Shown one piece after another: positions 1 through 7,971 of a stretch of 40,731 bases of DNA. Location of the stretch: contig NZ_AUUU01000030.1 in NCBI RefSeq assembly GCF_002760435.1, positions 1 through 40,731 of the forward strand. The letters run 5' to 3'. How positions within the stretch are numbered: the first letter of the stretch is position 1; each line of letters opens with the position of its first letter. The DNA is from Clostridium sp. LS. GTDB taxonomy: Bacteria > Bacillota > Clostridia > Clostridiales > Clostridiaceae. The position numbers and the translations under genes were made by a program. The notes beneath the pieces are model-generated. The model did no database searches. It saw only the letters and a program-made list of their open reading frames with translations, and was not told where the DNA came from.

Positions 1-137
1 TTGACCTAATAGGCTCGCTATGAGGGCAATTCGCCTCCTTGCCTGATGAAAAATATACACCTTAGTAAAAAGCAGCTATGCTGCATATACAGAACATTTC
101 ATGGCAACTTTGGACTTGTTATTTATTTTCATGTGCC
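1..137. mobile_element. Right end of a MITE-like inverted-repeat element
   Basis: The last ~30 bases (ending ATTTATTTTCATGTGCC at 137) match the right end of the complete element at 7697-7852. The interior also aligns: CTAATAG, CTATGAG, AATT and CTGAT occur in the same order and spacing. The left end lies outside the window. A 68-residue reading frame here resembles nothing and overlaps the repeat, so I treat the element as non-coding. Confidence 0.7.
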
Positions 138-248
138 TAAGAAACTCAAATTGAAACGCATGACAAAAATATTAAAAACGAAATTTTTTTTGTTTTACTT
201 ATTATGTAATAAACATAATATAATAGTAAGTTTTTATATGAGCAATCA

Positions 249-277
249 TTGAAAAAATTATATATTATGTGTATACT
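249..277 (+). promoter_or_regulatory. lon promoter
   Basis: TTGAAA at 249-254 and TATACT at 272-277 are separated by exactly 17 bases, a housekeeping sigma-A type promoter. It gives a leader of about 40 bases before lon. No CIRCE or CtsR-type operator is apparent. Confidence 0.7.
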
Positions 278-326
278 AGATAAGTCAAATAAATAATGTG
301 ATTATGATGTGGGGGGAAATAGTACT

Positions 327-2657
327 ATGAAAAAGTTATATACAATTCCACTAATTCCTTTACGAGGATTGACTGTTTTTCCTAATGTAGTTGTACATTT
401 TGATGTGGGAAGAGAAAAATCTATAGCAGCTATTGAACAAGCTATGTTAGATGAGCAAGAAATATTTCTTGTAGGCCAAAAAAATTCAGCTATAGAAGAA
501 CCTAATCAAGATGAAATCTATTCAATTGGAACTATATGTAGAATAAAACAAATATTAAAAATGTCAGATAATACTATTAGAGTTCTTGTTGAAGGACAAG
601 AAAGAGGTAAAATAGTTGAATATATAGAGGAAGAAGAAAATTATATAAAAGTTTCAGTGGAAAAATTAGATGATGAAGTTGTTAATAATGAAGAGTTGGA
701 TGCTTATATAAAATATTTGAATAAGGAATTTACAAGCCTGCTAAAGCTTAGTGAAGATAATTATGGAGAATCTATTAAAACGATGGATCTTTCAGAAAAG
801 CCAAGTCAATTTGTAGATATGGTTGCTTCTTATGCCATAACTGATGAGAAGTTAAAGCAAGAAATATTAGAAACTATAGATTTGACAAAAAGGATAGAAA
901 AAGTCTTAGAACGAGTTAAGATAGAAATCTCTATAGCAAAAATACAGCGTAAGATAGCTAATAAAGTGAAAAATACTGTGGCTAAAGAGCAAAAGGAATT
1001 TTACCTTAGAGAACAGTTAAGAGCCATTCAAGAGGAATTAGGCGAAGATGATCAAGATAAAAAAGAAATAGAAAAATATGAGGAAAGAATTTCGAAAGCA
1101 AAACTTACTAAAGAGGTTAAGGATAAAGTTAATTACGAATTATCCAGACTTAAAACTATGAGTCCTACTTCATCAGAAGGTAATGTGGTTAAAGCTTATT
1201 TGGACTGGGTTTTAGATGTACCTTGGGGCAAGTATACTAAAGAAAGTATTAATGTTACCAAGGCAAGGGAAGTTTTAGATAAAGAACATTATGGCTTAGA
1301 AGATGTTAAAGATAGAATTATTGAATATTTAGCAGTAAAACAATTTAGTAAGTCTCAAAAAGGACCAATTCTTTGCTTAGTAGGTCCTCCGGGAGTGGGA
1401 AAAACATCTATAGCAAAATCTATAGCTAATGCTATCAATAGAAAGTATACAAGGATATCTCTTGGCGGAATGAAGGATGAAGCGGAAATTAGAGGTCATA
1501 GAAAGACATATATTGGTGCTATTCCGGGTAGAATAGTCTATGCAATGAAAGAAGCAAAATCAATGAATCCTCTTATGCTTTTTGATGAAATTGACAAAAT
1601 TAATTCAAGTTATAAAGGCGACCCATCTGATGCCTTATTAGAGATATTAGATAGTGAACAAAATAAGGATTTTAGAGATAGCTATTTGGAAGTTCCAATG
1701 GATTTATCAAAGGTTATGTTCATAGCAACGGCAAATACTTTAGAAACTATTCCGAGACCACTTTTAGATAGAATGGAAGTTATTGAAGTATCAGGATATA
1801 CTTATGAAGAAAAATTTAATATAGCTAAAAATCACTTAATTCCTAAGGTGTTTAAAGAATTAGATATACCTGAAAACAGTATTAAGATTGAAGATTCGTC
1901 TATTAGAGAAGTTATAGAAGGATATACAAGAGAATCAGGCGTGCGGGGATTGGAAAGAAAAATAAGTTCCTTAATAAGAAAGGCTCTGGCAGAAATGCTA
2001 AAACAAGGTAGAAAAGAATTCATAATAAATTATGAAGATGTTCAAGACCTTTTAGGAAAAAGAACGTTTGATTTTGATAAGATTGACAAAGTGGACAAGG
2101 TTGGTGTAGTTACTGGCATGGCGTGGACCGCTTATGGTGGAGATACTTTACCTATAGAGGCCATGGTAATGACCGGTTCAGGTAAGTTAGAGCTTACTGG
2201 TAAACTTGGCGATGTTATGAGAGAGTCTGCAAAAACTGCTTATAGTTATGTTAGAGCTAATGCTATAAAGTATGGAATAAACGAAACTTTTTATAAGGAA
2301 AAAGATATTCATATCCATGCCCCTGAAGGTGCAGTTCCTAAAGATGGTCCTTCAGCAGGAGTTACTATGGTTACAGCCCTTGTATCAGCCTTATCAGGTA
2401 AGAAAGTTAAGCATAACGTAGCAATGACTGGAGAAGTAACATTAACAGGCAGAGTACTTCCAATTGGTGGTTTAAAAGAAAAATCTTTAGCAGCATTCAG
2501 AGCTGGAGTAGATACGATAATAATTCCAAAGGAAAATGAGAAAGATATAGATAAGATACCGAATTCAATCAGAAATAGTTTAAATATTATTTCTGCTAAA
2601 GAAGTAAATGAGGTATTGAAAAATGCACTAATTGGAGAGGATACTAATGAGAATTAA
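327..2657 (+). CDS. lon: ATP-dependent protease Lon (LonA)
   Basis: Cytoplasmic AAA+ serine protease that unfolds and degrades misfolded and regulatory proteins; 776 residues, normal for LonA. In order: the N-terminal substrate-binding LON domain beginning [13 protein letters not shown], a coiled helical stretch around residues 190-280, the AAA+ module with Walker [10 protein letters not shown] (about 353-361) and Walker [10 protein letters not shown], and the protease domain with catalytic Ser676 in KDGPSAGV and Lys719 in GGLKEK. I start at ATG 327 because GGGGGG at 311-316 is a well-placed Shine-Dalgarno; an upstream in-frame GTG at 309 would put that motif inside the gene. Its 3' end overlaps engB, an arrangement common in Firmicutes. 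Confidence 0.97.
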   Translation: MKKLYTIPLIPLRGLTVFPNVVVHFDVGREKSIAAIEQAMLDEQEIFLVGQKNSAIEEPNQDEIYSIGTICRIKQILKMSDNTIRVLVEGQERGKIVEYIEEEENYIKVSVEKLDDEVVNNEELDAYIKYLNKEFTSLLKLSEDNYGESIKTMDLSEKPSQFVDMVASYAITDEKLKQEILETIDLTKRIEKVLERVKIEISIAKIQRKIANKVKNTVAKEQKEFYLREQLRAIQEELGEDDQDKKEIEKYEERISKAKLTKEVKDKVNYELSRLKTMSPTSSEGNVVKAYLDWVLDVPWGKYTKESINVTKAREVLDKEHYGLEDVKDRIIEYLAVKQFSKSQKGPILCLVGPPGVGKTSIAKSIANAINRKYTRISLGGMKDEAEIRGHRKTYIGAIPGRIVYAMKEAKSMNPLMLFDEIDKINSSYKGDPSDALLEILDSEQNKDFRDSYLEVPMDLSKVMFIATANTLETIPRPLLDRMEVIEVSGYTYEEKFNIAKNHLIPKVFKELDIPENSIKIEDSSIREVIEGYTRESGVRGLERKISSLIRKALAEMLKQGRKEFIINYEDVQDLLGKRTFDFDKIDKVDKVGVVTGMAWTAYGGDTLPIEAMVMTGSGKLELTGKLGDVMRESAKTAYSYVRANAIKYGINETFYKEKDIHIHAPEGAVPKDGPSAGVTMVTALVSALSGKKVKHNVAMTGEVTLTGRVLPIGGLKEKSLAAFRAGVDTIIIPKENEKDIDKIPNSIRNSLNIISAKEVNEVLKNALIGEDTNEN

Positions 2658-3243
2658 AAAATCAGAATTTATTACCTCAGCTGTAAAGAAAAATCAATAT
2701 CCTATTGATAATAGAGTAGAAATTGCTTTTGTCGGAAGATCTAATGTTGGAAAGAGTTCTTTAATCAACTCTTTAACTAATAGAAAAAAATTAGCGAAGG
2801 TAAGTCAGACTCCTGGTAAAACAAGATTGGTTAACTTTTTTCTTATTAATGATGATTTCTATTTGGTTGACTTACCTGGATATGGATATGCGAAAGTTTC
2901 ACAAGCAGAAAAGGATAGCTGGGGAAAGACTGTTGAGATGTATTTAAATGATAGAGAGCAATTAAAAAGAGTTGTTTTACTTGTAGACTCAAGGCATAAG
3001 CCAACAGGTGACGATATAATGATGCATGAATGGATTAAGCATTTTGGTTATGATGTTATAGTAATTGCTACAAAAAGTGATAAACTTACAAGAAATGAAC
3101 TTAATAAAAATGAAAAAGTAATACGAGATACACTAAAATTAAATCTAGAAGATAAATTATATTTCTTTTCCTCTTTAAATAGAAATGGGAGAGATGAATT
3201 AATTGATAATCTATTCCTAGAATTTGCAACAGATTTAGATTAA
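2647..3243 (+). CDS. engB: Ribosome biogenesis GTPase EngB (YsxC/YihA)
   Basis: Small GTPase needed for late assembly of the 50S subunit; 198 residues, typical size. Visible G motifs are G1 GRSNVGKSS, the switch threonine segment QTPGKTR, G3 DLPGYGYA and G4 ATKSDK. Start ATG 2647 is chosen because GGAGAGG sits 7 bases upstream; an in-frame ATG at 2632 has no such site. The gene overlaps the last 11 bases of lon, so the two are cotranscribed and probably translationally coupled. A strong terminator follows the stop. Confidence 0.96.
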   Translation: MRIKKSEFITSAVKKNQYPIDNRVEIAFVGRSNVGKSSLINSLTNRKKLAKVSQTPGKTRLVNFFLINDDFYLVDLPGYGYAKVSQAEKDSWGKTVEMYLNDREQLKRVVLLVDSRHKPTGDDIMMHEWIKHFGYDVIVIATKSDKLTRNELNKNEKVIRDTLKLNLEDKLYFFSSLNRNGRDELIDNLFLEFATDLD

Positions 3244-3305
3244 TTATTTATCTTGAAATATATCCTTTTATGATTAAGTCTACTTGAAGGAATAGAAAGA
3301 TAAAA

Positions 3306-3349
3306 ATAACCCTTCTACAATAAATGTTTTGTAGAAGGGTTATTTTTTG
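3306..3349 (+). terminator. Terminator of the lon-engB operon
   Basis: A perfect 15-bp stem (3306-3320 with 3329-3343) with an 8-base loop is followed by TTTTTGT. Confidence 0.9.
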
Positions 3350-3498
3350 TGCATTTAAGATTGTAATTTCATAGAATTATTATTTAAATATAAGTAATAA
3401 TTTATAAAAATGGATATTATAAAAAATTGTGTCAAAAGTTTTTAGTACGAATAATATATAGTATAAAAAAGAAAAAATATTTCCAAGGAGGAATAAAT

Positions 3499-3987
3499 AT
3501 GGAGATGAATGATATCCTAAATGGTTTAAATTCATGTGATGATGATTGTAGTGAATCTACTAGCAATTGTAGTTGCGGACCAAACTTTGTAGGACCAGGA
3601 ATCGGAGGATTTCCAGGAGGATTCGGAGGTTGTGGTGGCGGATTCAATAATTGTGGTTGCGGATTTGGTAGCTGGATTTGGATTTTATTAATATTGTTTT
3701 ATTGTGGTTGCGGAAGAAATAGTAATAGAAGAAGAAATGATTGTTGCTGTGAAAGAAAAGAATGCTGCTGTGAGAAAAAAGAATGCTGTTGCGATGGTGG
3801 AAGCCATAGAGGTGGATTATTAAGCAACTGCTCACCATACTTGTTTATATTAGTAATCTTATTCCTTTGCAATAACAATTTCAATGGTTGCGGTATAGGC
3901 GGAGGATGCAATACAGGTTTTGGCGGAGGCTTCGGTGGAGGATTTAATTCTTGTAATAGCAATTTTGGCTGCGGTATAGGTTGCTAA
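3499..3987 (+). CDS. Cysteine/glycine-rich small protein, possible spore-coat type
   Basis: A 162-residue protein of unknown function. It opens with an acidic Cys-containing segment, then Gly-rich GGFPGGFGG runs, a hydrophobic stretch (SWIWILLILFYCG), a block of charged CCC clusters (CCCERKECCCEKKECCC), a second hydrophobic stretch (LFILVILFLC) and a Gly/Cys-rich tail. AGGAGG lies 8 bases before ATG 3499, so a longer frame opening at 3427 is not used. Similar high-cysteine proteins are known as hypothetical or chorion-like proteins in clostridia. The composition fits a disulfide or metal-crosslinked surface layer such as the spore coat, but that is inference. It forms a cluster with the next gene, which shares CCCEKK motifs. 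Confidence 0.8.
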   Translation: MEMNDILNGLNSCDDDCSESTSNCSCGPNFVGPGIGGFPGGFGGCGGGFNNCGCGFGSWIWILLILFYCGCGRNSNRRRNDCCCERKECCCEKKECCCDGGSHRGGLLSNCSPYLFILVILFLCNNNFNGCGIGGGCNTGFGGGFGGGFNSCNSNFGCGIGC

Positions 3988-4018
3988 AATTCTTAATTTT
4001 TAGGAAGGAGAGATAAAT

Positions 4019-4276
4019 ATGTCTAGAAAGAAGAATAAATGCTGCTGTGAAAAGAAACATCAAGAGTGTTGCTGTTACGAATCTGGATCTTATGGCTCAG
4101 GCTTATTTGGCGGAGGAAATGGCTGCACACCAATCATATTTCTATTAATAGCATGTGGTTCAGGATTATTAAATTGTAATAAATCATATTTAATTATTTT
4201 ACTATTCTTATTATGTGGTGGATGTTTCTCAGACTTTTTCGGTGCTGGAAACCAAGACTATAACACTTGCTGCTAG
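4019..4276 (+). CDS. Cysteine-rich small protein, paralogue-like to upstream gene
   Basis: An 85-residue protein with KCCCEKKHQECCCYE near the N-terminus, a Gly-rich linker (GSGLFGGGNG) and two hydrophobic segments (PIIFLLIACG and LIILLFLLCGGCF). The CCCEKK module and hydrophobic/Cys alternation are shared with the protein ending 31 bases upstream, which suggests duplication and a common role. GGAAGGAGAG precedes ATG 4019 by about 8 bases. It carries no recognised domain. A GC-rich hairpin at 4287-4305 follows, but it lacks a U tract on this strand, so read-through into the next gene is possible. Confidence 0.78.
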   Translation: MSRKKNKCCCEKKHQECCCYESGSYGSGLFGGGNGCTPIIFLLIACGSGLLNCNKSYLIILLFLLCGGCFSDFFGAGNQDYNTCC

Positions 4277-4388
4277 GATAGTGGATAGAGGGCTTATAGC
4301 CCTCTAAAAAAATGCCTAAAAACGCAAACATTTTTATAGTAATGTACATATATTAAAAAGAGGCAATTATTATTGAAAGGATTTAAAA

Positions 4389-4934
4389 ATGGCTAAGCAT
4401 AAACATAGAGAACAAGATTCAGCAAGAAATGAAACTAACAACAATATGAATGCTGGTAGAAATAGTAATATACCTTTTGGTATAGATCCTATGCAATTAA
4501 TGGGGTTGTTAGGTGGAAATATTGATTTGAATAATATGGGCAATATGTTAGCTTCAATGAATACTAATGGGTTTAATATGGGCAATTTAAGTTCAATTGC
4601 TCAAATGATGGGATTAAATTTAGATAATAATCTTTTCCAAGGGAATGTGAATAATCAAAATAATGATTTCAATAAAAATTTATATCCAAATTTTAATCAA
4701 AACATGAAAGAACAATCAAATCCTATCAACACAAATCCTGTTAATTCAAAGAGTGCTGAAAATCAAAACTCTGATAAGAACAATAAAAAGAATGTTGTAA
4801 ATAAAAATATTAAAGACAATGATGTTAATTTAGAATTTTTAATGGCACTCAGAAATTTTGTTCATCCAGATAGAATAAGGTTTATCGATAAGATCATTGA
4901 AGCATATAAAAGAGGGGAACTTAAAGATGCTTAA
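4389..4934 (+). CDS. Asn/Met-rich protein with conserved-looking C-terminal helix
   Basis: A 181-residue protein I do not recognise. The N-terminal ~20 residues are highly charged (KHKHREQDSARNE). Residues 25-80 are low-complexity Asn, Met, Gly and Leu with repeated phrases (NNMGNMLASMNTNG, NMGNLSSIAQMMG). A Lys/Asn linker follows. The C-terminal 35 residues (FLMALRNFVHPDRIRFID and on) look like a folded helical unit and are probably the functional part. AAAGGA stands 8 bases before ATG 4389. It follows two cysteine-rich genes, so a role in the same sporulation or surface process is possible but unproven. Confidence 0.78.
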   Translation: MAKHKHREQDSARNETNNNMNAGRNSNIPFGIDPMQLMGLLGGNIDLNNMGNMLASMNTNGFNMGNLSSIAQMMGLNLDNNLFQGNVNNQNNDFNKNLYPNFNQNMKEQSNPINTNPVNSKSAENQNSDKNNKKNVVNKNIKDNDVNLEFLMALRNFVHPDRIRFIDKIIEAYKRGELKDA

Positions 4935-5001
4935 AAAAAAGCAAAATAATTTCTATAAATGTGTATACAAAAGAAAAACATGTTAATAATATTAATGTAA
5001 T

Positions 5002-5105
5002 AGAGAAAGCATTCTCTTACAAACTTAATGAATTATAGATTTTTTACTTCATTAAGTAACCCCTCATCCCCCTTTAGGCCGCAGTATGCGGCCTTCATAT
5101 TTTTA
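5002..5105 (+). terminator. Three tandem hairpins, last one terminator-like
   Basis: Three hairpins lie in a row: 5002-5017 (6 bp), 5023-5057 (10 bp) and 5076-5094 (8 bp, GC-rich AGGCCGCA stem). The last is followed by TCATATTTTT, a weak U tract, and probably ends transcription of the upstream gene before the convergent gene on the minus strand. Confidence 0.6.
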
Positions 5106-6029
5106 TGATACTTTTTGTATACTATTAATTTTATAGTATGAATCAACCTTTTCTAAATCTAATAGGAGTATTAATTCAGTTTTATTACTATCTGCACCTC
5201 TAAGTTTACTTTTTTCAAATGATATTCTCCATCTTATAGATGAAGGCTCTCCTGAATCAGTCCATTTATAATCATAAAAGAAAGCATTTTGAAAAGCATA
5301 AGAATAGTTATCTTTATCTAAATTCCAAAGTAAAGATAAATTATTTCTATCTATTTCGGGAATAAAGATGTCTGGAAGATCATCGAGCACATATGGAAGT
5401 TCAATTATGTTTATAAATTTAACTACTGAATCTAAAGAAGGAATATTTGAATTATCTTTGCTAGTATCTAAGACTTTATTGTTAATTAGCATAAAACTTT
5501 TTAAAGAAGATAGTCCTTCAGAGGAGGATATTGAAAAACATTGAGGCGTTTTAGAATTCTTACAATCTAATATGCCAAAAATATTATTTTCACTTGATGA
5601 AACTAAATCAAATTTATTTTTATCCCAATGGAATACGTAAGAAATAGGCTTATTATTCTTAGAACCTATTAGTATTATTTCTGGTACATTATCTCTAGAG
5701 ATATCATGAAGATATACTTTGGGCTCCCAATGAGTATTGTTAGTGAAAAGTGTTTTGTCTTTTAATTGTTCGGAAAGATAATAGTTATCAGTTGAACATT
5801 TTATGTTGAAATCAACTTTATTTTGAGAATTTGATAGTTCTAAAGTATCTTTTATACCATCACCTGTTAAATCACAGTAGGTATCCTGTGAGATATTTAC
5901 TGGAGAAATAGTTTGTAAAGTCTCAAAATTATTTGAGATAAAATAGACTAGAGTAATAATTCCAAAGAATGTGCCTATATATAATATTGCATTTAATAAA
6001 AGTTTTTTCTTAATTATTAAGATTTTCAT
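5103..6029 (-). CDS. Membrane-anchored VCBS/FG-GAP-like extracytoplasmic protein
   Basis: A 308-residue protein with a Lys-rich N-terminus (KILIIKKK) and one transmembrane segment at about residues 10-31, leaving the rest outside the cell. Two calcium-loop-like repeats of the VCBS/FG-GAP kind are visible, DLTGDGIKDTLEL near residue 53 and DISRDNVPEIILIG near 110; such repeats build beta-propeller blades. The C-terminal half is a mixed domain rich in aromatic residues that I do not recognise. GAGGTGA lies about 8 bases before the ATG. It shares the minus strand with perR upstream, but a 26-bp terminator separates them, so it is likely transcribed on its own. The function is unknown; sensing or cell-wall binding is possible. 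Confidence 0.8.
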   Translation of the reverse strand: MKILIIKKKLLLNAILYIGTFFGIITLVYFISNNFETLQTISPVNISQDTYCDLTGDGIKDTLELSNSQNKVDFNIKCSTDNYYLSEQLKDKTLFTNNTHWEPKVYLHDISRDNVPEIILIGSKNNKPISYVFHWDKNKFDLVSSSENNIFGILDCKNSKTPQCFSISSSEGLSSLKSFMLINNKVLDTSKDNSNIPSLDSVVKFINIIELPYVLDDLPDIFIPEIDRNNLSLLWNLDKDNYSYAFQNAFFYDYKWTDSGEPSSIRWRISFEKSKLRGADSNKTELILLLDLEKVDSYYKINSIQKVS

Positions 6030-6096
6030 TATGTATCACCTCAATAAATTATATGTTAATAATTGGGCTCATATTAATCATACAGAGACACATTAT

Positions 6097-6161
6097 AAAA
6101 AAAGACTATAACTTTAAATAAAAGTATATCGCTTAATATACTTTTATTTAAAGTTATAGTC
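6097..6161 (-). terminator. Terminator of perR
   Basis: A perfect 26-bp stem (6104-6129 with 6136-6161) with loop CGCTTA is followed on the minus strand by seven T residues. It ends perR transcription before the next minus-strand gene. Confidence 0.88.
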
Positions 6162-6172
6162 GAATAAAAAAA

Positions 6173-6580
6173 TTACTGACAATTTGCACAGTATCCATAA
6201 AAATAAACTTTATTTGATACAATTTGATAATCAGTGTGTTCTGAAGCTAAAGTGTTGAGGTTATCAAGAGATAAATCCTTGAAATCATCAACCTTACCGC
6301 AACCTAGACATTGCAAATGAGGGTGTGGAGATGCATTTCCATCATATCTAAAGTTTCCTTCACCAACATTTATTTCTTGAACCAATCCTACATCAACCAA
6401 TGTTTTTAGTGCTTTATAAACTGTAGCTAAGCTCATAGTTGGATATTGAACATGTATATCTGTATAAATAACATCAGCCGAAGGATGAGAAGTTGTATTA
6501 ATTAAATAATTATATACTGCAAGTCTTTGAGGGGTTAATTTTAGCTTTTTTTCTTTGAAAATAGAAGCTATATAATCCAT
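6173..6580 (-). CDS. perR: Fur-family peroxide regulator, PerR type
   Basis: A 135-residue metal-dependent repressor. The N-terminal winged helix contains KLTPQRLAVYNYL and the recognition region TMSLATVYKALKTLVDVGLV. The C-terminal half has the regulatory-metal ligands typical of PerR in FRYDGNASPHPHLQC. Two CxxC pairs (CLGCG and CANC at the very end) form the structural zinc site. Known PerR proteins sense peroxide by metal-catalysed histidine oxidation and repress oxygen-defence genes, often including themselves. GTGAGGT lies about 8 bases before the ATG. A 9-bp inverted repeat at 6598-6622 overlaps the likely promoter and could be an operator. Zur or Fur assignment is less likely given the Asp and HPH arrangement. 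Confidence 0.88.
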   Translation of the reverse strand: MDYIASIFKEKKLKLTPQRLAVYNYLINTTSHPSADVIYTDIHVQYPTMSLATVYKALKTLVDVGLVQEINVGEGNFRYDGNASPHPHLQCLGCGKVDDFKDLSLDNLNTLASEHTDYQIVSNKVYFYGYCANCQ

Positions 6581-6960
6581 ATTTATTACCTCACTTATTA
6601 TAATTTTATGAACAAATTATAACATAAAAATAAATAAATAAATAGTCAACGTTATTAATTAATGCTATTTATAAATAATAATTATTAATAGTTGTTGTTT
6701 TATTGATAAATATATGATTTACAGAATGTTAACTTAATTTTAGTATATATTAAACACAAAATGATAAAAATTTATTGTATAGTTAGGAAAAGTCTGTTAA
6801 AATAAAAATAAGATAAAGAATGTTAATTTATTAACATTCTAATGTAATTGTATATTATCTAAAATATTCCACAGAGAAAATACTAATTTTTATTACAGAC
6901 TTAAATTTATAGCCTATGATAAAAATAAAAGTAATAGAATTAATAAGGAGGCGTATTGTT
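6581..6960. promoter_or_regulatory. Divergent intergenic region with two inverted repeats
   Basis: This AT-rich 380-base gap separates perR (minus) from the next plus gene. It contains TTATAATTT-N7-AAATTATAA at 6598-6622, just upstream of perR, whose half-sites resemble PerR-box halves but with wider spacing than the known 7-1-7 box. It also has AGAATGTTAA-TTTA-TTAACATTCT at 6817-6840, with a third copy of the 10-mer at 6723-6732. No further gene is apparent. Confidence 0.5.
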
Positions 6961-7281
6961 GTGGGAAAATATAAAGTTGGAGACGAGTTAATTATTGTCA
7001 ATGATCCAAACAAAGATAATGCAAAATTAAAGGAACTAACTACTTTAACTGTTGATGGTGATTTTGCTCAAATATCATGGGGAATTAAGATATTAGAGGT
7101 AGAATATGATAAACCAAATGTAACATTAACTTATAAAAATGTTAATGGTGAAAAGAATAAAGTTTTTGCAGTATGTAAAGATATAGAAAATTTTGATAAA
7201 GAAAAAGTTTTAGAAAAAGCATTACTTAGAGCGTTCCAAAATGAAGTAATTGATATTTCTGTAAATAAGAATAAGTTTTAA
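6961..7281 (+). CDS. Small conserved-looking hypothetical protein
   Basis: A 106-residue soluble protein with no signal peptide or transmembrane segment. It begins GKYKVGDELIIVNDPNKDN and looks like alternating beta strands with a C-terminal helix (EKVLEKALLRAFQNEV). I choose GTG 6961 because AAGGAGG (6945-6951) is 9 bases upstream; an in-frame ATG at 6916 would put this Shine-Dalgarno inside the gene. It is followed by its own terminator, so it is probably monocistronic. I do not recognise the family. Confidence 0.75.
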   Translation: MGKYKVGDELIIVNDPNKDNAKLKELTTLTVDGDFAQISWGIKILEVEYDKPNVTLTYKNVNGEKNKVFAVCKDIENFDKEKVLEKALLRAFQNEVIDISVNKNKF

Positions 7282-7291
7282 CATTAATAAG

Positions 7292-7326
7292 AAAGAGACC
7301 TCTTTAATTTAAAAGGTCTCTTTTTA
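7292..7326 (+). terminator. Terminator
   Basis: Stem AAAGAGACCT (7292-7301) pairs with AGGTCTCTTT (7314-7323) and is followed by a T-rich tail. It ends the gene at 6961-7281. Confidence 0.88.
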
Positions 7327-7457
7327 TATTTTTTTATTTAAATTGAATATTACAGAAAAATATTTGCATAATCTTTACTTTATATACAATTTATAATATA
7401 ATGGTTTCATGAATTTTAATATTTATTAAATTTTTAAATTATGAGGAAGAGAAAAGG

Positions 7458-7697
7458 ATGGCGGGGAATATTATGAGTAGGTGTCCATTTTGGTCAACAA
7501 ATAGAGAAAGAGTCGAATGTTATAAGGAGTGCCCTCTATTAACAAATGAATCTCATGGTGAAAAAGATAGCTCACATTGTATATTTAATGATTGCACAGA
7601 AGCAAATAATTTACATTTTAAAGATATCGTAAATGAAGATTACAACTTTTTAAATTTATCTGCATATAATGAAGAAACTAGTATAATGAATTATTAG
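7458..7697 (+). CDS. Small cysteine-containing protein truncated or edited by a MITE
   Basis: A 79-residue protein of unknown function. Cysteines are concentrated in CPFWS, ECYKECP and HCIFNDC, a spacing that suggests a small metal-binding or disulfide unit. GAGGAAGAG precedes ATG 7458 by about 8 bases; an inner ATG at 7473 with GCGGGGA in front is also possible. The TAG stop is formed by TA of the chromosomal sequence plus the first G of the inserted element at 7697, so the original C-terminus may have been different. Confidence 0.65.
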   Translation: MAGNIMSRCPFWSTNRERVECYKECPLLTNESHGEKDSSHCIFNDCTEANNLHFKDIVNEDYNFLNLSAYNEETSIMNY

Positions 7698-7852
7698 GCA
7701 CATTCAAAAAAATAACAGGCCAGTATGCTTGCATATTTTGCACTATATGCGTCAGCAAATTCTACTAATAGCCCACTATGAGCAGAATTTACTTCATTGT
7801 CTGATACAAAATATTCGGCGCATCTTTGGTCTATTATTTATTTTCGTGTGCC
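7697..7852. mobile_element. Complete MITE-like element, 156 bp, imperfect terminal inverted repeats
   Basis: The left end GGCACATTCAAAAAAATAAC and the right end (GTTATTTATTTTCGTGTGCC-like, ending at 7852) are imperfect inverted repeats of about 25 bases. TTA at 7694-7696 and 7853-7855 would be a 3-bp target duplication. The interior is non-coding and has short internal pairing (AAATTCT with AGAATTT). A second, partial copy opens the window. No transposase is present, so movement would need help in trans. Confidence 0.75.
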
Positions 7853-7860
7853 TTAAAATA

Positions 7861-7897
7861 AAGAGGATTAGAATGTATAATACATTTTAATCCTCTT
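7861..7897 (-). terminator. Terminator of nicotinate phosphoribosyltransferase gene
   Basis: A long stem AAGAGGATTAgAATGT pairs with ACATTtTAATCCTCTT with one wobble. On the minus strand it continues into TTTATTTTAA. It is symmetric enough to act in both directions. Confidence 0.75.
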
Positions 7898-7971
7898 TTA
7901 CTTTAATTTCAAAAAACCTTTCTTTGGATATTCGGAAAAATATAAATAAAAGTAATTTACATATATAATGA

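Noticed and set aside
46..252. 68-codon frame at the left edge
   Set aside because: It lies largely within the mobile element copy, has no good Shine-Dalgarno and an odd composition.
3432..3962. Minus-strand frames rich in Pro and Ser opposite the cysteine-rich gene
   Set aside because: They mirror the Gly/Cys-rich codons of the plus-strand gene, which has the ribosome binding site.
4287..4305. GC-rich hairpin AGAGGGCT/AGCCCTCT as a terminator
   Set aside because: It is followed by A residues, not T, on the plus strand, so I do not call it a terminator there.
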